Shown: positions 32,136-41,968 of the stretch, one piece after another
How the letters are laid out: the number at the start of each line of letters is the position of its first letter
Position numbering within the stretch: position 1 is the first letter of the stretch
Assembly: GCA_946540435.1 (NCBI GenBank)
Contig: CAMNII010000011.1
Coordinates: 1 to 58,726 of the forward strand
Origin: an uncultured Prevotella sp.
Lineage (GTDB): Bacteria; Bacteroidota; Bacteroidia; Bacteroidales; Bacteroidaceae
Reading direction: 5' to 3'
DNA: 58,726 bases
The notes under the pieces: model-generated
Told to the model about the DNA's origin: nothing
The model's database searches: none
Seen by the model: the letters and a program-made list of their open reading frames with translations, nothing else
Made by a program: the position numbers and the translations under genes

Positions 32136-33215
32136 ATGAGAATATTAGCCATCAACCCTGGTTCCACATCAACGAAGATAGCCGTCTACGACGATGAGAA
32201 CGTCGTCATGACCCGTAACATAGCCCATCGTGCCGAAGACCTGAAGCAATTCAAGGAAGGCATGGATCAGTTTGAATTCCGCAAGCAGCTTATCGTCGAC
32301 GAGTTGCTGGCTGCCGGCATACCCGTCAGGTTCGATGCCGTCATCGGACGCGGCGGACTGGCCCGTCCCGTCGAAGGAGGAGTATACAAGGTGACGGAGA
32401 AGATGCTCGACGATATCCGGCAGATGAAAGACCATCGCCACGCCTGCAACCTGGGCAGCATGATTGCCTATGAGCTGGCCAAGGACATCCCCGGCTGTCT
32501 GAGTCTGATGGCCGACCCCGGGTCGGTTGACGAGTTGCTGCCGGAGGTACGCATCAGCGGATGGCCGGAGCTGGAACGCATCTGCATCTGGCACGCACTG
32601 AACCAGCGGGCCATCGCCCGGCGCTTTGCCAAGGAGCACAACACCTCGTACGACAAGGTGAACCTCATCATGTGCCACCTCGGAGGCGGCATCTCCATCG
32701 CTGCCCACCGGCAGGGCAAAGCCGTCGACGCCAACAACGCTCTTGACGGCGAAGGACCCTTCTCGCCTGAACGGTCGGGGTCGCTGCCTGTTGCCGCACT
32801 CATCAAGATGTGCTTCAGCGGCCAGTATACGCAGGAGGAACTGCTCAAGCGGGTAGCAGGGAAAGGAGGCCTCACCGCCCACCTCGGCACAAACGATGTC
32901 AGGGCGGTGCTGCAGCGCATTGCCGACGGCGACGAAAAGGCCGAGCTGGTGCTCAACGCCATGCTGTTCCATACGGCGAAAGCCATCGCCGCGGAAGGCG
33001 CCGTGCTCTGCGGAAAGGTGGATGCCATCATCCTCACCGGCGGACTGGTCTACTCCGACTATATCGTCGAGAAGCTGCGTGAGCGCATCGAATACCTCGC
33101 CCCCGTCTACTGCTATCCCGGCGAGAACGAGATGGAAGCGCTGGCAATGAACGCCCTCGCCGTGCTCCGTGGCGAGTTCACAACGAAAGACTATGACCAG
33201 GGAACAACGCTATAA
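32136..33215 (+). CDS. buk: Butyrate kinase
   Basis: The 359-residue protein of the ASKHA acetate/butyrate kinase family has INPGSTSTKIAVYDDE at the N-terminus, GRGGLARPVEGGVY (about 69-82), MCHLGGGISIAAHRQGK (about 185) and ILTGGLVYS (about 298). It phosphorylates ADP using butyryl or branched acyl phosphate. Full length. nth begins inside its last 23 bases, so the operon is compact. Confidence 0.94.
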   Translation: MRILAINPGSTSTKIAVYDDENVVMTRNIAHRAEDLKQFKEGMDQFEFRKQLIVDELLAAGIPVRFDAVIGRGGLARPVEGGVYKVTEKMLDDIRQMKDHRHACNLGSMIAYELAKDIPGCLSLMADPGSVDELLPEVRISGWPELERICIWHALNQRAIARRFAKEHNTSYDKVNLIMCHLGGGISIAAHRQGKAVDANNALDGEGPFSPERSGSLPVAALIKMCFSGQYTQEELLKRVAGKGGLTAHLGTNDVRAVLQRIADGDEKAELVLNAMLFHTAKAIAAEGAVLCGKVDAIILTGGLVYSDYIVEKLRERIEYLAPVYCYPGENEMEALAMNALAVLRGEFTTKDYDQGTTL

Positions 33216-33834
33216 AGCCATTCTCGACTACTTCCGGGAAGAGATGCCTGTGGTGACCACCGAACTGCAGTTCGGCAGTGTCTTCCAGTTGCTGGTAGCC
33301 ACCGTGCTCAGTGCGCAGTGTACTGACAAGCGCATCAACCAAGTTACCCCCGAACTCTTCTCTCGCTTCCCCGACGCACGGGCTATGGCCGAGGCCGACG
33401 AAGACGAGATACTGGACTACATCAAGAGTGTGTCCTATCCGAATGCCAAAGCCCGCCATCTGGCAGCATTGTCGCGCATGCTCGTCAGCGACTACGGAGG
33501 AGAAGTCCCTACCAGCACCGATGAACTGACACGGCTGCCCGGCGTAGGACGGAAGACCGCCAATGTGGTGCAGGCTGTGGCCTACGGACGGCCGACAATG
33601 GCCGTCGACACCCACGTGTTCCGTGTGAGCCACCGCCTGGGACTCGTCGCCGGGAAAGACAACACCCCCTACAAGGTGGAGCAGACGCTCACCCGACATA
33701 TTCCTGCCGACGACATCCCCCAGGCCCACCACTGGCTGCTGCTGCACGGTCGCTACATATGCACCAGCCAACGGCCGCGGTGCGGAAAATGTCCGTTCAC
33801 ATCCTTCTGTCCCTCTTATCACAAACAGCAATGA
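33193..33834 (+). CDS. nth: Endonuclease III (DNA glycosylase/AP lyase)
   Basis: From the ATG at 33193 the protein has 213 residues. Helix-hairpin-helix LPGVGRKTANVV with the catalytic Lys, VDTHVFRV with the catalytic Asp, and the 4Fe-4S ligand pattern C-x6-C-x2-C-x5-C (CTSQRPRCGKCPFTSFC) are all present. It removes oxidised pyrimidines and nicks abasic sites. It overlaps buk by 23 bp and the next gene by four bases (ATGA). A GTG at 33169 is less likely. Confidence 0.96.
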   Translation: MTREQRYKAILDYFREEMPVVTTELQFGSVFQLLVATVLSAQCTDKRINQVTPELFSRFPDARAMAEADEDEILDYIKSVSYPNAKARHLAALSRMLVSDYGGEVPTSTDELTRLPGVGRKTANVVQAVAYGRPTMAVDTHVFRVSHRLGLVAGKDNTPYKVEQTLTRHIPADDIPQAHHWLLLHGRYICTSQRPRCGKCPFTSFCPSYHKQQ

Positions 33835-34529
33835 ACACCACCCGAATACTGCAATTCCTTAGCGATGTAGCAGCCAACAACGACCGTACATGGTTTCATG
33901 CCCACAAAGACGAGTACGACGCCTGCCGTGCCGACTTTGAAGAGGGTGTCGCCAAGGCCATCAGCCACATCGCCACCTTCGACAAGACAACAGCCCACCT
34001 GACCGTGAAAGACTGCACCTACCGATTCTATCGCGACACACGGTTCAGCGAAGACAAGTCGCCCTACAAGAACCACTTCGGTGCCTATATCGCCGCTCAT
34101 GGAAAGAAATCGCTCCACGGAGGATACTATATGCACCTGGAGCCCGGACACTGCATGCTCGCCGTGGGAACCTATTGGCTACCCACCAACATCCTCACCT
34201 CGTGCAGAAACGAAATCATGGCCAACACGGAAGAGTGGCTGCGATGCGTGGAGAACAGACCCTTCGTCAGCCTCTTCGGCCGGCCCGGCAAGAGCGAGTG
34301 GAACGACCCGAAAGGCTTCGGCATCGCTCACCTGAAGACAGCCCCCAGCGGTTTCCCGCGCGACTACGAGCACATGGAATATCTGCGGATGAAGGACTAC
34401 TGTGCATGGCACGTCGTCGGCGACGACTTCTTCGATGGCGACGACTGGCTGGCAGCAATGGAGAAGGTGTTCAAGACCGGCAAGCCGATGATGGATTTCA
34501 TCAACAGCGTTGTCGACGACTACGAATAA
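33831..34529 (+). CDS. DUF2461 family protein
   Basis: From the ATG at 33831, a four-base overlap with nth, the protein has 232 residues. NNDRTWFHAHKDEYD near residue 17, RFYRDTRFSEDKSPYKNHFGAYI (about 65-87 by position) and GGYYMHLEPG match the DUF2461/TIGR02453 family. Function is unknown; the family is cytosolic and widespread. Cotranscription with nth hints at no specific role. Confidence 0.9.
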   Translation: MNTTRILQFLSDVAANNDRTWFHAHKDEYDACRADFEEGVAKAISHIATFDKTTAHLTVKDCTYRFYRDTRFSEDKSPYKNHFGAYIAAHGKKSLHGGYYMHLEPGHCMLAVGTYWLPTNILTSCRNEIMANTEEWLRCVENRPFVSLFGRPGKSEWNDPKGFGIAHLKTAPSGFPRDYEHMEYLRMKDYCAWHVVGDDFFDGDDWLAAMEKVFKTGKPMMDFINSVVDDYE

Positions 34530-34535
34530 CACGCC

Positions 34536-36089
34536 GTGGATACTGCCGCCCTGCAACGACATCCCCTTGTCGGCATCGCCATCGCCTTGACCATCGGTAT
34601 CTGGATGGCCGACGGCTGTAGCAACGCCACGATATGGTGGGGCGGCATGGCAGCGACGCTGGGCATAGCAACAGCCATGCTCCTTGCCAACCGCTGGAAG
34701 ACAATACAGACCGTTCTCCTATTGGCTGCGGTCATGTTCCTCGGCGGATGGCTGATGGTCAGGCAACAGGGTGCCGTCAGACCGCAACTGCCCGATGGCG
34801 AGCAGACCTATACGGCTGCCGTCATGAGCCGTCCGGAGCGCCACGGGAAGGTGCTGACCTGCGACCTGCTGGTGGCATCAGGACCACTGGCCGGCCACAT
34901 GGTGAAAGCCGCCATCCTACGCGACACCCTTTCCCATCGCTACCAGTCGATACACGTCGGCGACGGACTGACGGTGCAATCACGTTTTGAACACAACAGC
35001 AACTATGAAGGCAGCCGGTTCGACTACCGGCGATGGCTCGAATGCCACCACTTCGTCGCACGGACCTTTATATACTACAAGAACTGGAAGGAAAGCACGG
35101 TCAGCCTGAAGAAGGTCGCTGCCGTAGACCGCCTGCGGCTCTCTGCCCTGCTCCTTCGCGAGCGGCTGACCGGACGCTACCAGGACAGCGGACTCAGCGG
35201 AGAGGAGTATGGCGTAGTGGCGGCGATGACTCTTGGCGACAAACACGCTGTCGACAAAGACACACGCAGCGTGTTCCAACAAACGGGAGCTGCCCATGTG
35301 CTGGCACTCTCCGGACTCCACCTGAGCGTCATCTACTTCTTCCTGTCGATGGTCGTCGGCCGACGGCGGCGGGTGGGCACAATCCTCGTCCTCATCAGCG
35401 GCATCTGGGGGTTCGCCTTCCTCACAGGGCTGTCGGTGAGCATCGTCCGCGCTGCCGCCATGCTGACCATCTATGCCGCAGCCGACATCATGCAGCGCAG
35501 CCGGCAAACCCTGAACACGCTGGCACTGACCGTCATCCTCTTGCTTGCCGCAAACCCGCTGTCGCTCTGGGACGTAGGTTTCCAACTATCGGTGATGGCC
35601 GTGTTGGGCATCCAGCTCTACCAAGGGTGGCTGCTCAGCCTGGTGAGCCAAAAACGCAGAATGGAATGCCGACCGCTGAACTGGGCATGGTCGATGGTAT
35701 GCGTGTCGGTGGCGGCCCAGCTGGGCGTGGCACCTCTGGCAGCCCACGTGTTCGGAAACTTCCCCACGTATTTCCTGCTAACCAACTTCGTGGCCGTGCC
35801 ACTGACGACGGGCATCCTGTTCGTCGGTGCGCTGTTCATGCTCTTCAGCTGGTGGGGATGGATGTCGGGCGTGCTGGCAACCCTCTTAGGCATGCTCGTC
35901 AGGATGCTACAGGGGGCATTGGGATGGATAGCGACGCTGCCGGCATCGACCATCAGCGACCTGCAGCTGAATGGCATCCAGACAGCTGCATGCTATGTAC
36001 TGATAGCCTGCATGACGGGTGTCGGCTATTACGCAATCAGAATTCGAAGAGCACACGAGCATTCACTTGGCGTCCCGTCAGGAAATTAG
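34536..36089 (+). CDS. comEC: ComEC/Rec2-family membrane protein, lacking the nuclease-like domain
   Basis: The 517-residue protein starts at GTG, 6 bp after the previous gene. It has N-terminal membrane segments, a DUF4131-like OB region (about 80-200), and the competence domain with TGAAHVLALSGLHLSVIYFF (about 250-270 by position) and several more membrane helices. The C-terminal metallo-beta-lactamase domain of B. subtilis ComEC is absent, as in many Bacteroidetes. It would form the inner-membrane DNA channel. Its last 53 bases overlap the convergent TonB receptor gene. Confidence 0.88.
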   Translation: MDTAALQRHPLVGIAIALTIGIWMADGCSNATIWWGGMAATLGIATAMLLANRWKTIQTVLLLAAVMFLGGWLMVRQQGAVRPQLPDGEQTYTAAVMSRPERHGKVLTCDLLVASGPLAGHMVKAAILRDTLSHRYQSIHVGDGLTVQSRFEHNSNYEGSRFDYRRWLECHHFVARTFIYYKNWKESTVSLKKVAAVDRLRLSALLLRERLTGRYQDSGLSGEEYGVVAAMTLGDKHAVDKDTRSVFQQTGAAHVLALSGLHLSVIYFFLSMVVGRRRRVGTILVLISGIWGFAFLTGLSVSIVRAAAMLTIYAAADIMQRSRQTLNTLALTVILLLAANPLSLWDVGFQLSVMAVLGIQLYQGWLLSLVSQKRRMECRPLNWAWSMVCVSVAAQLGVAPLAAHVFGNFPTYFLLTNFVAVPLTTGILFVGALFMLFSWWGWMSGVLATLLGMLVRMLQGALGWIATLPASTISDLQLNGIQTAACYVLIACMTGVGYYAIRIRRAHEHSLGVPSGN

Positions 36090-38454
36090 GAACAGCATAC
36101 TGCTGATTGGTGACATCGGTAATCCAATAATATGAATTCACATTATTGATGCCGAAAAGATTCAGGCAGTCGATGCCCAGCCAGATATTCTTCAGAACCG
36201 ACGGCTTCTTACGGCGCTGCTCATTGTCGAGCAACCGATAGCTCATACCGATATCAGCACGCTTGTAGGCCGGCGCACGGAAGGTGTTCTTCTCCAGTTC
36301 GCGGTGAGGAGCCGAGAAGGGCAGTCCATCGGCATAAGCCAGCTTGAGCGACATCTTCCAACGGTCGGTATTCGGGAAATAATCAGTGAAGAAGAAGTTT
36401 ACTCCGAATTTCTGGTCGGTGGGCAACGGCAGTGTGCGCCCGTTGAGTTTCATCTTGGTATCCATAAACGAGAGGGAGAGCCATGAGTCGGTGCCCGGCA
36501 CGAACTCTCCATAGATTTTCAGGTCGATACCGGCAGCATGGCCGCTGGCCTCATTGTCGCCGTAGTAGACGACCTTCACATTATTCACGCTATAGGGCAC
36601 CAGGTTCGACAGCGACTTATAGTAGGCTTCGGCAGAGAACTTGAAGGGGCGGTTCGACATCTTGAACCGATAGTCGTAGGCTGCAATGAAATGGATGGAG
36701 CGCTGGCTTTTCGTCTTCTTGTTCAGGTTGGCATAGGTAATGCCACTCACCGTCGTCGTGTCGCGCAGCTCCTTGTAGAAGGGCGACTGATAATAGAGAC
36801 CGGTAGCCAGGCGAATGGTGGTATTGTCATGATTGGCCGGGATGATACCCAGTGAGACGCGCGGCGAGAGAATGGTCTCGCGGTTGAAATTCCAATGGCT
36901 CAGCCTCACTCCGTAGTTCAAGGTAAAGAGGGTTCCGGCATGATCGTCGTCACCACCTGTGGAAAAGCGGTAGGTATCCTGCAGATAGCTCTCCACACGA
37001 TTGGCATTCAACGCATTCCGGGCACGCATCGTATATACCATCTGCAGGTCGGTACCGGTATGCGGGATGCTATAACCGGAGGAGTCGCGCATTTCATACT
37101 CTACAGAGTTCTCATGAATGCGCTCACGCTTGATGGTCGCCCCTGCTTCAATGGCATGACGCCCTACTTTATGATTGAAGAGCAGCTTCAGACTCTGCAC
37201 ATCGGCTTTCAGATAGTTGCGGGCATGCTGGAAGAAGGTGCCCACGCCAAGGTTCTCGGACGTCTCGGTCTGGGTGAGCCAGTACTGGCCCTGAAGGTCG
37301 TAAGCCTCTTTTTCCTGAGTATGGAAAGCCGATGCCAGCAAGGCTACCGATGTTGCCGGAGTCAGATGGCGGGTAATGCTCAGTGAACCGAAATACGTAC
37401 GGAACAAGTCGCGCTCCTCACCATCGAAATACACCCGGAACGACTTCACATCCTCCATCGTACCAAATGAGGTCTCGCGGTCGGAAGGCTTAAAGTTATA
37501 GTGGTTGTCAGAGATGTTGCCGATGAAATCAATCTGCCAACGCTCATTGGGCTTGTAGGAGAGGTAGGTCTGATAGTCCAGGAACGTAGGGTCGTATTCA
37601 CCCTTCGTCTCCAAGGAACCGAGAAGATACCGGTTGGTCTTGTAGCGCAGGCCGTTGAGCCAGGAGAGCTTCTTAGTGGCATAGCCCACATAGCCATTGG
37701 CACCCAACAGGCTGGCAGAGAGCGACGCCTCGGTCTTGCTCCTGGCACGCCCCTCCGGACGTAGCGTCTTGTAGGTGATATCCAAGGCCGACGACATCTT
37801 ATCGCCATACTTAGCCTCGAAGCCACCCGTGGAAAAGCCGATGCGGTCGACCATGTCGGGATTGATGACCGAGAGGCCTTCCTGCTGACCGGATCGGACC
37901 AGGAACGGACGATAGACCTCGATATGATTAATGTAGACACTGTTCTCGTCGAAAGCACCGCCACGGACATTATACTGCGAAGACAACTCGCTATGCGTAG
38001 ACACGCCGGCCTGGCTCTGGATGAGCTCCTCGACGGCATTGCCGGTAACCGAAGGCGTATTCTTCATCGTCTCCACCTTCAGTTCCTGGAGCTGCGAGGT
38101 CTGTATCTTCGAACCAAGGATACTCACCTCACTGATATCCGTGGCTACGGGCTGGAGCACCACCTGCAGCATCTGCTTGCCACGCGGATTACGCAATACA
38201 CGCGTCTTCGTCTGGTAGCCCAGCATCGAGAACTTCACCACTACCGAGTCGGCCGACTGCAAGGTCAGCGAGAACTCACCCTTGAGCGACGTCATCGTGG
38301 CACGAAGCTGGGCAGGAACCTGCACCGAGGCCATCTCAATAGGGTTCTGCTCATCATCCGTTACACGGCCGGTCAGCGTGAACGTCTGAGCATGGGCTGC
38401 CGTTGCCGACAGGACAAGGGCATATAGCAAATATATGAATTTCTTAAACATCAT
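36037..38454 (-). CDS. TonB-dependent outer-membrane receptor
   Basis: The 805-residue protein has a signal peptide (ending AHA|QT), a carboxypeptidase-regulatory-like domain (about 24-100; GRVTDDEQNPIEMASVQV), a plug with NVRGGAFDENSVYINHIEVYRPF (about 165-187 by position) and a beta barrel ending in Phe (NARVLFEF). No SusD partner is adjacent, so it more likely takes up a metal chelate or small ligand than a glycan. It converges on comEC with a 53-bp overlap of coding ends. Confidence 0.92.
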   Translation of the reverse strand: MMFKKFIYLLYALVLSATAAHAQTFTLTGRVTDDEQNPIEMASVQVPAQLRATMTSLKGEFSLTLQSADSVVVKFSMLGYQTKTRVLRNPRGKQMLQVVLQPVATDISEVSILGSKIQTSQLQELKVETMKNTPSVTGNAVEELIQSQAGVSTHSELSSQYNVRGGAFDENSVYINHIEVYRPFLVRSGQQEGLSVINPDMVDRIGFSTGGFEAKYGDKMSSALDITYKTLRPEGRARSKTEASLSASLLGANGYVGYATKKLSWLNGLRYKTNRYLLGSLETKGEYDPTFLDYQTYLSYKPNERWQIDFIGNISDNHYNFKPSDRETSFGTMEDVKSFRVYFDGEERDLFRTYFGSLSITRHLTPATSVALLASAFHTQEKEAYDLQGQYWLTQTETSENLGVGTFFQHARNYLKADVQSLKLLFNHKVGRHAIEAGATIKRERIHENSVEYEMRDSSGYSIPHTGTDLQMVYTMRARNALNANRVESYLQDTYRFSTGGDDDHAGTLFTLNYGVRLSHWNFNRETILSPRVSLGIIPANHDNTTIRLATGLYYQSPFYKELRDTTTVSGITYANLNKKTKSQRSIHFIAAYDYRFKMSNRPFKFSAEAYYKSLSNLVPYSVNNVKVVYYGDNEASGHAAGIDLKIYGEFVPGTDSWLSLSFMDTKMKLNGRTLPLPTDQKFGVNFFFTDYFPNTDRWKMSLKLAYADGLPFSAPHRELEKNTFRAPAYKRADIGMSYRLLDNEQRRKKPSVLKNIWLGIDCLNLFGINNVNSYYWITDVTNQQYAVPNFLTGRQVNARVLFEF

Positions 38455-38486
38455 TGTACTTAATAACGTGATTTGTCGGCTTTTAT

Positions 38487-38517
38487 TTTGGGATTTGGAA
38501 AAAAATGCCTAACTTTG
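38487..38517 (+). promoter_or_regulatory. Promoter of the ileS operon
   Basis: TTTG (38487-38490), a 19-bp spacer and TAACTTTG (38510-38517). A 10-bp inverted repeat, TAATAACGTG (38461-38470) and CACGTTATTA (38518-38527), brackets it. No T-box-like leader is visible. Confidence 0.7.
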
Positions 38518-38555
38518 CACGTTATTATAAAAAAGAATAATTAAGAAAAGTATAT

Positions 38556-41500
38556 ATGACAAAGAAATTCGCAGAGCATAACGGGTTGAACCTCACCCAA
38601 GTGAACAACGACATATTGGCTCGCTGGCAGAAAGAGAACATCTTCTGGCGCAGTATCGAGGAACGGGAGGGATGTCCGCAATTCATCTTCTTCGAAGGTC
38701 CCCCATCGGCCAACGGACACCCGGGAATACACCATGTGCTGGCCAGAACCATCAAAGATACCTTCAACCGCTACAAGACCATGCAGGGCATGCAGGTGAA
38801 GCGCAAGGCCGGATGGGACACCCACGGACTGCCCGTAGAACTGGGTGTGGAGAAAGAACTCGGCATCACCAAGGCCGATATCGACAACCCTGAGTCGCCA
38901 CGCTACATCTCTACCGAGGACTACAACCACAAATGCCGCGAGAACGTCATGAAGTATACAGCCGAATGGCGTGAGCTCACCGAGAAGATGGGATACTTCG
39001 TCGACCTCGACCATCCCTATATCACCTACGACAACAAATACATCGAGACACTCTGGTGGCTCCTCCGGCAGCTCTACGACAAAGGACTCCTCTACAAGGG
39101 ATATACCATCCAGCCATACAGCCCGGCAGCAGGTACAGGACTGTCGAGTCACGAGCTCAACCAGCCGGGATGCTATCGCGACGTGAAAGACACCACCTGC
39201 ACGGCTCTCTTCAAAATCAAAGAGAAGGAAGGCTGGTATTTCCTCGCATGGACGACGACGCCATGGACGCTGGCTGCCAACTCCGCACTCTGCGTAGGAC
39301 CGAAAATCGACTACGTAGCCGTGGAGACCTTCAACCCCTATAGCGCACGACCCATCACCGTCATCCTTGCCGAGGCACGCCTCAGCGCCTACTTCAAGGA
39401 AGAAGGCAAGGATGCCGACTTCAACGCCTACAAGCAAGGCGACAAAGTCATCCCCTGGCGCATCATTGAACACTACAAGGGTAGCGACCTCGTCGGCATG
39501 GAGTACGAACAGCTCATGCCCGCAATCAAGCCCATGGGCGACGCCTTCCGCGTCATACCCGGCGACTATGTCACTACCGACGACGGTGCCGGCATCGTAC
39601 ATATCGCACCGAACTTCGGTGCCGACGACGCCTTCGTGGCCAAGAAAGCTGGCATCTGCCCCATCGTGCTCATCGACAAGAAAGGCAACGAGCGCCCCGT
39701 CGTTGACCTGCAAGGCAAGTACTTCACCATCGACGACCTCGACCCCACATTCGTTGCCCAATACGTAAATGTTGACGAATGGAACAAGTTCGCCGGACGA
39801 TACGTGAAAAACGCCTACGACGACACCCTCACCGACAAGGACGAGACGCTGGACATCAGCATCTGCCTGGACCTGAAGCAACAGGAGAAGGTATTCAAGA
39901 TAGAAAAGCACGTGCACAACTACCCGCACTGCTGGCGCACCGACAAACCCGTCCTCTACTACCCTCTCGACTCATGGTTCATCCGCTCCACGGCAAAGAA
40001 AGAACGCATGGCGGAACTGAACAAAACCATCAACTGGCAACCAGAGTCTACTGGCTCAGGACGCTTCGGCAACTGGCTGGAGAACCTCAACGACTGGAAC
40101 CTGTCGCGCAGCCGCTTCTGGGGAACGCCGCTGCCCATCTGGCGCGACGACGACGGAAAGGCAGAAAAGTGCATCGGCTCTGTCGAAGAACTATACAACG
40201 AAATAGAAAAAGCCGTCAAGGCCGGTGTCATGAAGGAGAACCCCCTGAAGCAAAAAGGATTCATCCCCGGCGACATGAGCCAGGAAAACTACGACCGCAT
40301 CGACCTACACCGGCCCTACGTAGACAGCATCATTCTCGTCAGCGACGAAGGGAAGCCCATGAAACGTGAGACCGACCTCATCGACGTGTGGTTCGACAGC
40401 GGATCCATGCCCTACGCACAGATCCACTATCCCTTCGAGAACAAAGAACTGATTGACGAGCGCAAAGCCTTCCCTGCCGACTTCATCAACGAGGGCGTCG
40501 ACCAGACACGCGGATGGTTCTTCACACTGCATGCCATCGCAACCATGATATTCGACTCCGTGGCCTTCAAGAACGTCATCTCCACAGGCCTGGTACTCGA
40601 CGCAAAAGGCATCAAGATGTCGAAACATGTCGGTAACGTCGTCAACCCGTTCGAAATGATTGAGAAATACGGCTCTGATGCCGTGCGCTTCTATATGCTC
40701 ACCAACTCAGAACCTTGGGACAACCTGAAATTCGACCCCGAAGGCGTACAGGAAGTGAGAGGAAAACTGTTCGGAACACTCTTCAACACCTATCGGTTCT
40801 TTGCACAATACGCCAATGTCGACGGCTTCGACCCGGCAATGGCACCCGTACCTCTGGACGAGAGACAGAAAACCGACCGGTGGGTTCTCTCCGCCCTGAA
40901 CACCTTGGTCAAGGGCGTGCAGCGGGAATTAGACGGATTCAACCCCACACGGGCAGGACGACTCATCGACGACTTCGTCAACAACGACCTATCCAACTGG
41001 TATGTACGAATCAGCCGAAGCCGCTTCTGGGGTAAGGAAATGAGTCAGGACAAGCTGGCCGCCTATCAGACACTCTACACCTGCCTGATGACCATTGCCA
41101 AGCTGTTGGCCCCCTTTGCTCCGTTCTATGCCGACCAACTCTACAAAGACCTCGGAGGAACACTCGACAGCGTACATCTCGACAGATTCCCCAACGCTGA
41201 TGAAAGCCTTATCGACAGCGACCTGGAGACACGCATGAGCATGACACAGAAAGCCACTTCCATGGTTCAGGCCCTGCGAAAGAAGTCGAAAATAAAAGTA
41301 CGACAGCCCCTGCAGTGCATCCTCATCCCCGCCATGAGCAATGAACAACGCGAAGAGCTCACCACCTTCAGCCATATCCTGCTGAGCGAGGTGAACGTCA
41401 AGGAACTGCGGTTTGCCGACGATGAGAGCGGTGTGCTCGTAAAGAAGGTCAAGCCTAACTTCCGGACAATGGGAAAGAAACTCGGTCCCCTCATGAAAGA

Positions 41501-41960
41501 AGTAGCAGCCACCATCGCACAACTGTCACAAGAACAGATTGCCACCCTCGAGAAGCAAGGACAACTGCTCCTGACCGTCGGAAACAGCCAAGAAGTAACT
41601 ATCGAAGCCGAAGACCTGGAGATTATCAGCGAAGACATCCCCGGCTGGCTCGTGGCTAACGAAGACAACCTCACCGTTGCCTTAGACATCGAAATCACCG
41701 ACGAACTGAAACAGGAAGGAATGGCCCGCGAAGTCATCAACCGCATACAGAACCTGCGTAAAGACGCCGGACTGGAAATCACCGACCGCATCACCATCAC
41801 CATCGCGCCCAACAGCGAGGTGGACGCCGCCGTCAAAGCCTTTGGAGACTACATCAAGGCACAAGTATTGGCCGACAGCATCACCATTGCCGAAAACGAC
41901 GGAACAGAAACGGAATTTGATGAGTTCAAAGTGAACATACTTATCAACAAATCTAAATAA
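38556..41960 (+). CDS. ileS: Isoleucyl-tRNA synthetase
   Basis: The 1134-residue class I synthetase has a HIGH-type motif GHPGIHH (54-60), an editing domain with WTTTPWTLAANSAL, and KMSKH (687-691). It lacks a C-terminal zinc ribbon and resembles the longer eukaryote-like IleRS type seen in Bacteroidetes, which is often less sensitive to mupirocin (family knowledge, not seen directly). It starts a run with a DksA-like gene, lspA and a DUF4296 lipoprotein, a conserved Bacteroidetes order. Confidence 0.97.
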   Translation: MTKKFAEHNGLNLTQVNNDILARWQKENIFWRSIEEREGCPQFIFFEGPPSANGHPGIHHVLARTIKDTFNRYKTMQGMQVKRKAGWDTHGLPVELGVEKELGITKADIDNPESPRYISTEDYNHKCRENVMKYTAEWRELTEKMGYFVDLDHPYITYDNKYIETLWWLLRQLYDKGLLYKGYTIQPYSPAAGTGLSSHELNQPGCYRDVKDTTCTALFKIKEKEGWYFLAWTTTPWTLAANSALCVGPKIDYVAVETFNPYSARPITVILAEARLSAYFKEEGKDADFNAYKQGDKVIPWRIIEHYKGSDLVGMEYEQLMPAIKPMGDAFRVIPGDYVTTDDGAGIVHIAPNFGADDAFVAKKAGICPIVLIDKKGNERPVVDLQGKYFTIDDLDPTFVAQYVNVDEWNKFAGRYVKNAYDDTLTDKDETLDISICLDLKQQEKVFKIEKHVHNYPHCWRTDKPVLYYPLDSWFIRSTAKKERMAELNKTINWQPESTGSGRFGNWLENLNDWNLSRSRFWGTPLPIWRDDDGKAEKCIGSVEELYNEIEKAVKAGVMKENPLKQKGFIPGDMSQENYDRIDLHRPYVDSIILVSDEGKPMKRETDLIDVWFDSGSMPYAQIHYPFENKELIDERKAFPADFINEGVDQTRGWFFTLHAIATMIFDSVAFKNVISTGLVLDAKGIKMSKHVGNVVNPFEMIEKYGSDAVRFYMLTNSEPWDNLKFDPEGVQEVRGKLFGTLFNTYRFFAQYANVDGFDPAMAPVPLDERQKTDRWVLSALNTLVKGVQRELDGFNPTRAGRLIDDFVNNDLSNWYVRISRSRFWGKEMSQDKLAAYQTLYTCLMTIAKLLAPFAPFYADQLYKDLGGTLDSVHLDRFPNADESLIDSDLETRMSMTQKATSMVQALRKKSKIKVRQPLQCILIPAMSNEQREELTTFSHILLSEVNVKELRFADDESGVLVKKVKPNFRTMGKKLGPLMKEVAATIAQLSQEQIATLEKQGQLLLTVGNSQEVTIEAEDLEIISEDIPGWLVANEDNLTVALDIEITDELKQEGMAREVINRIQNLRKDAGLEITDRITITIAPNSEVDAAVKAFGDYIKAQVLADSITIAENDGTETEFDEFKVNILINKSK

Positions 41961-41968
41961 CTAAGACT

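Noticed and set aside
38518..38555. T-box or other tRNA-sensing leader for ileS
   Set aside because: The leader from the predicted start site to the ATG is only about 35 nt, too short for a T-box, and T-boxes are not expected in this phylum.
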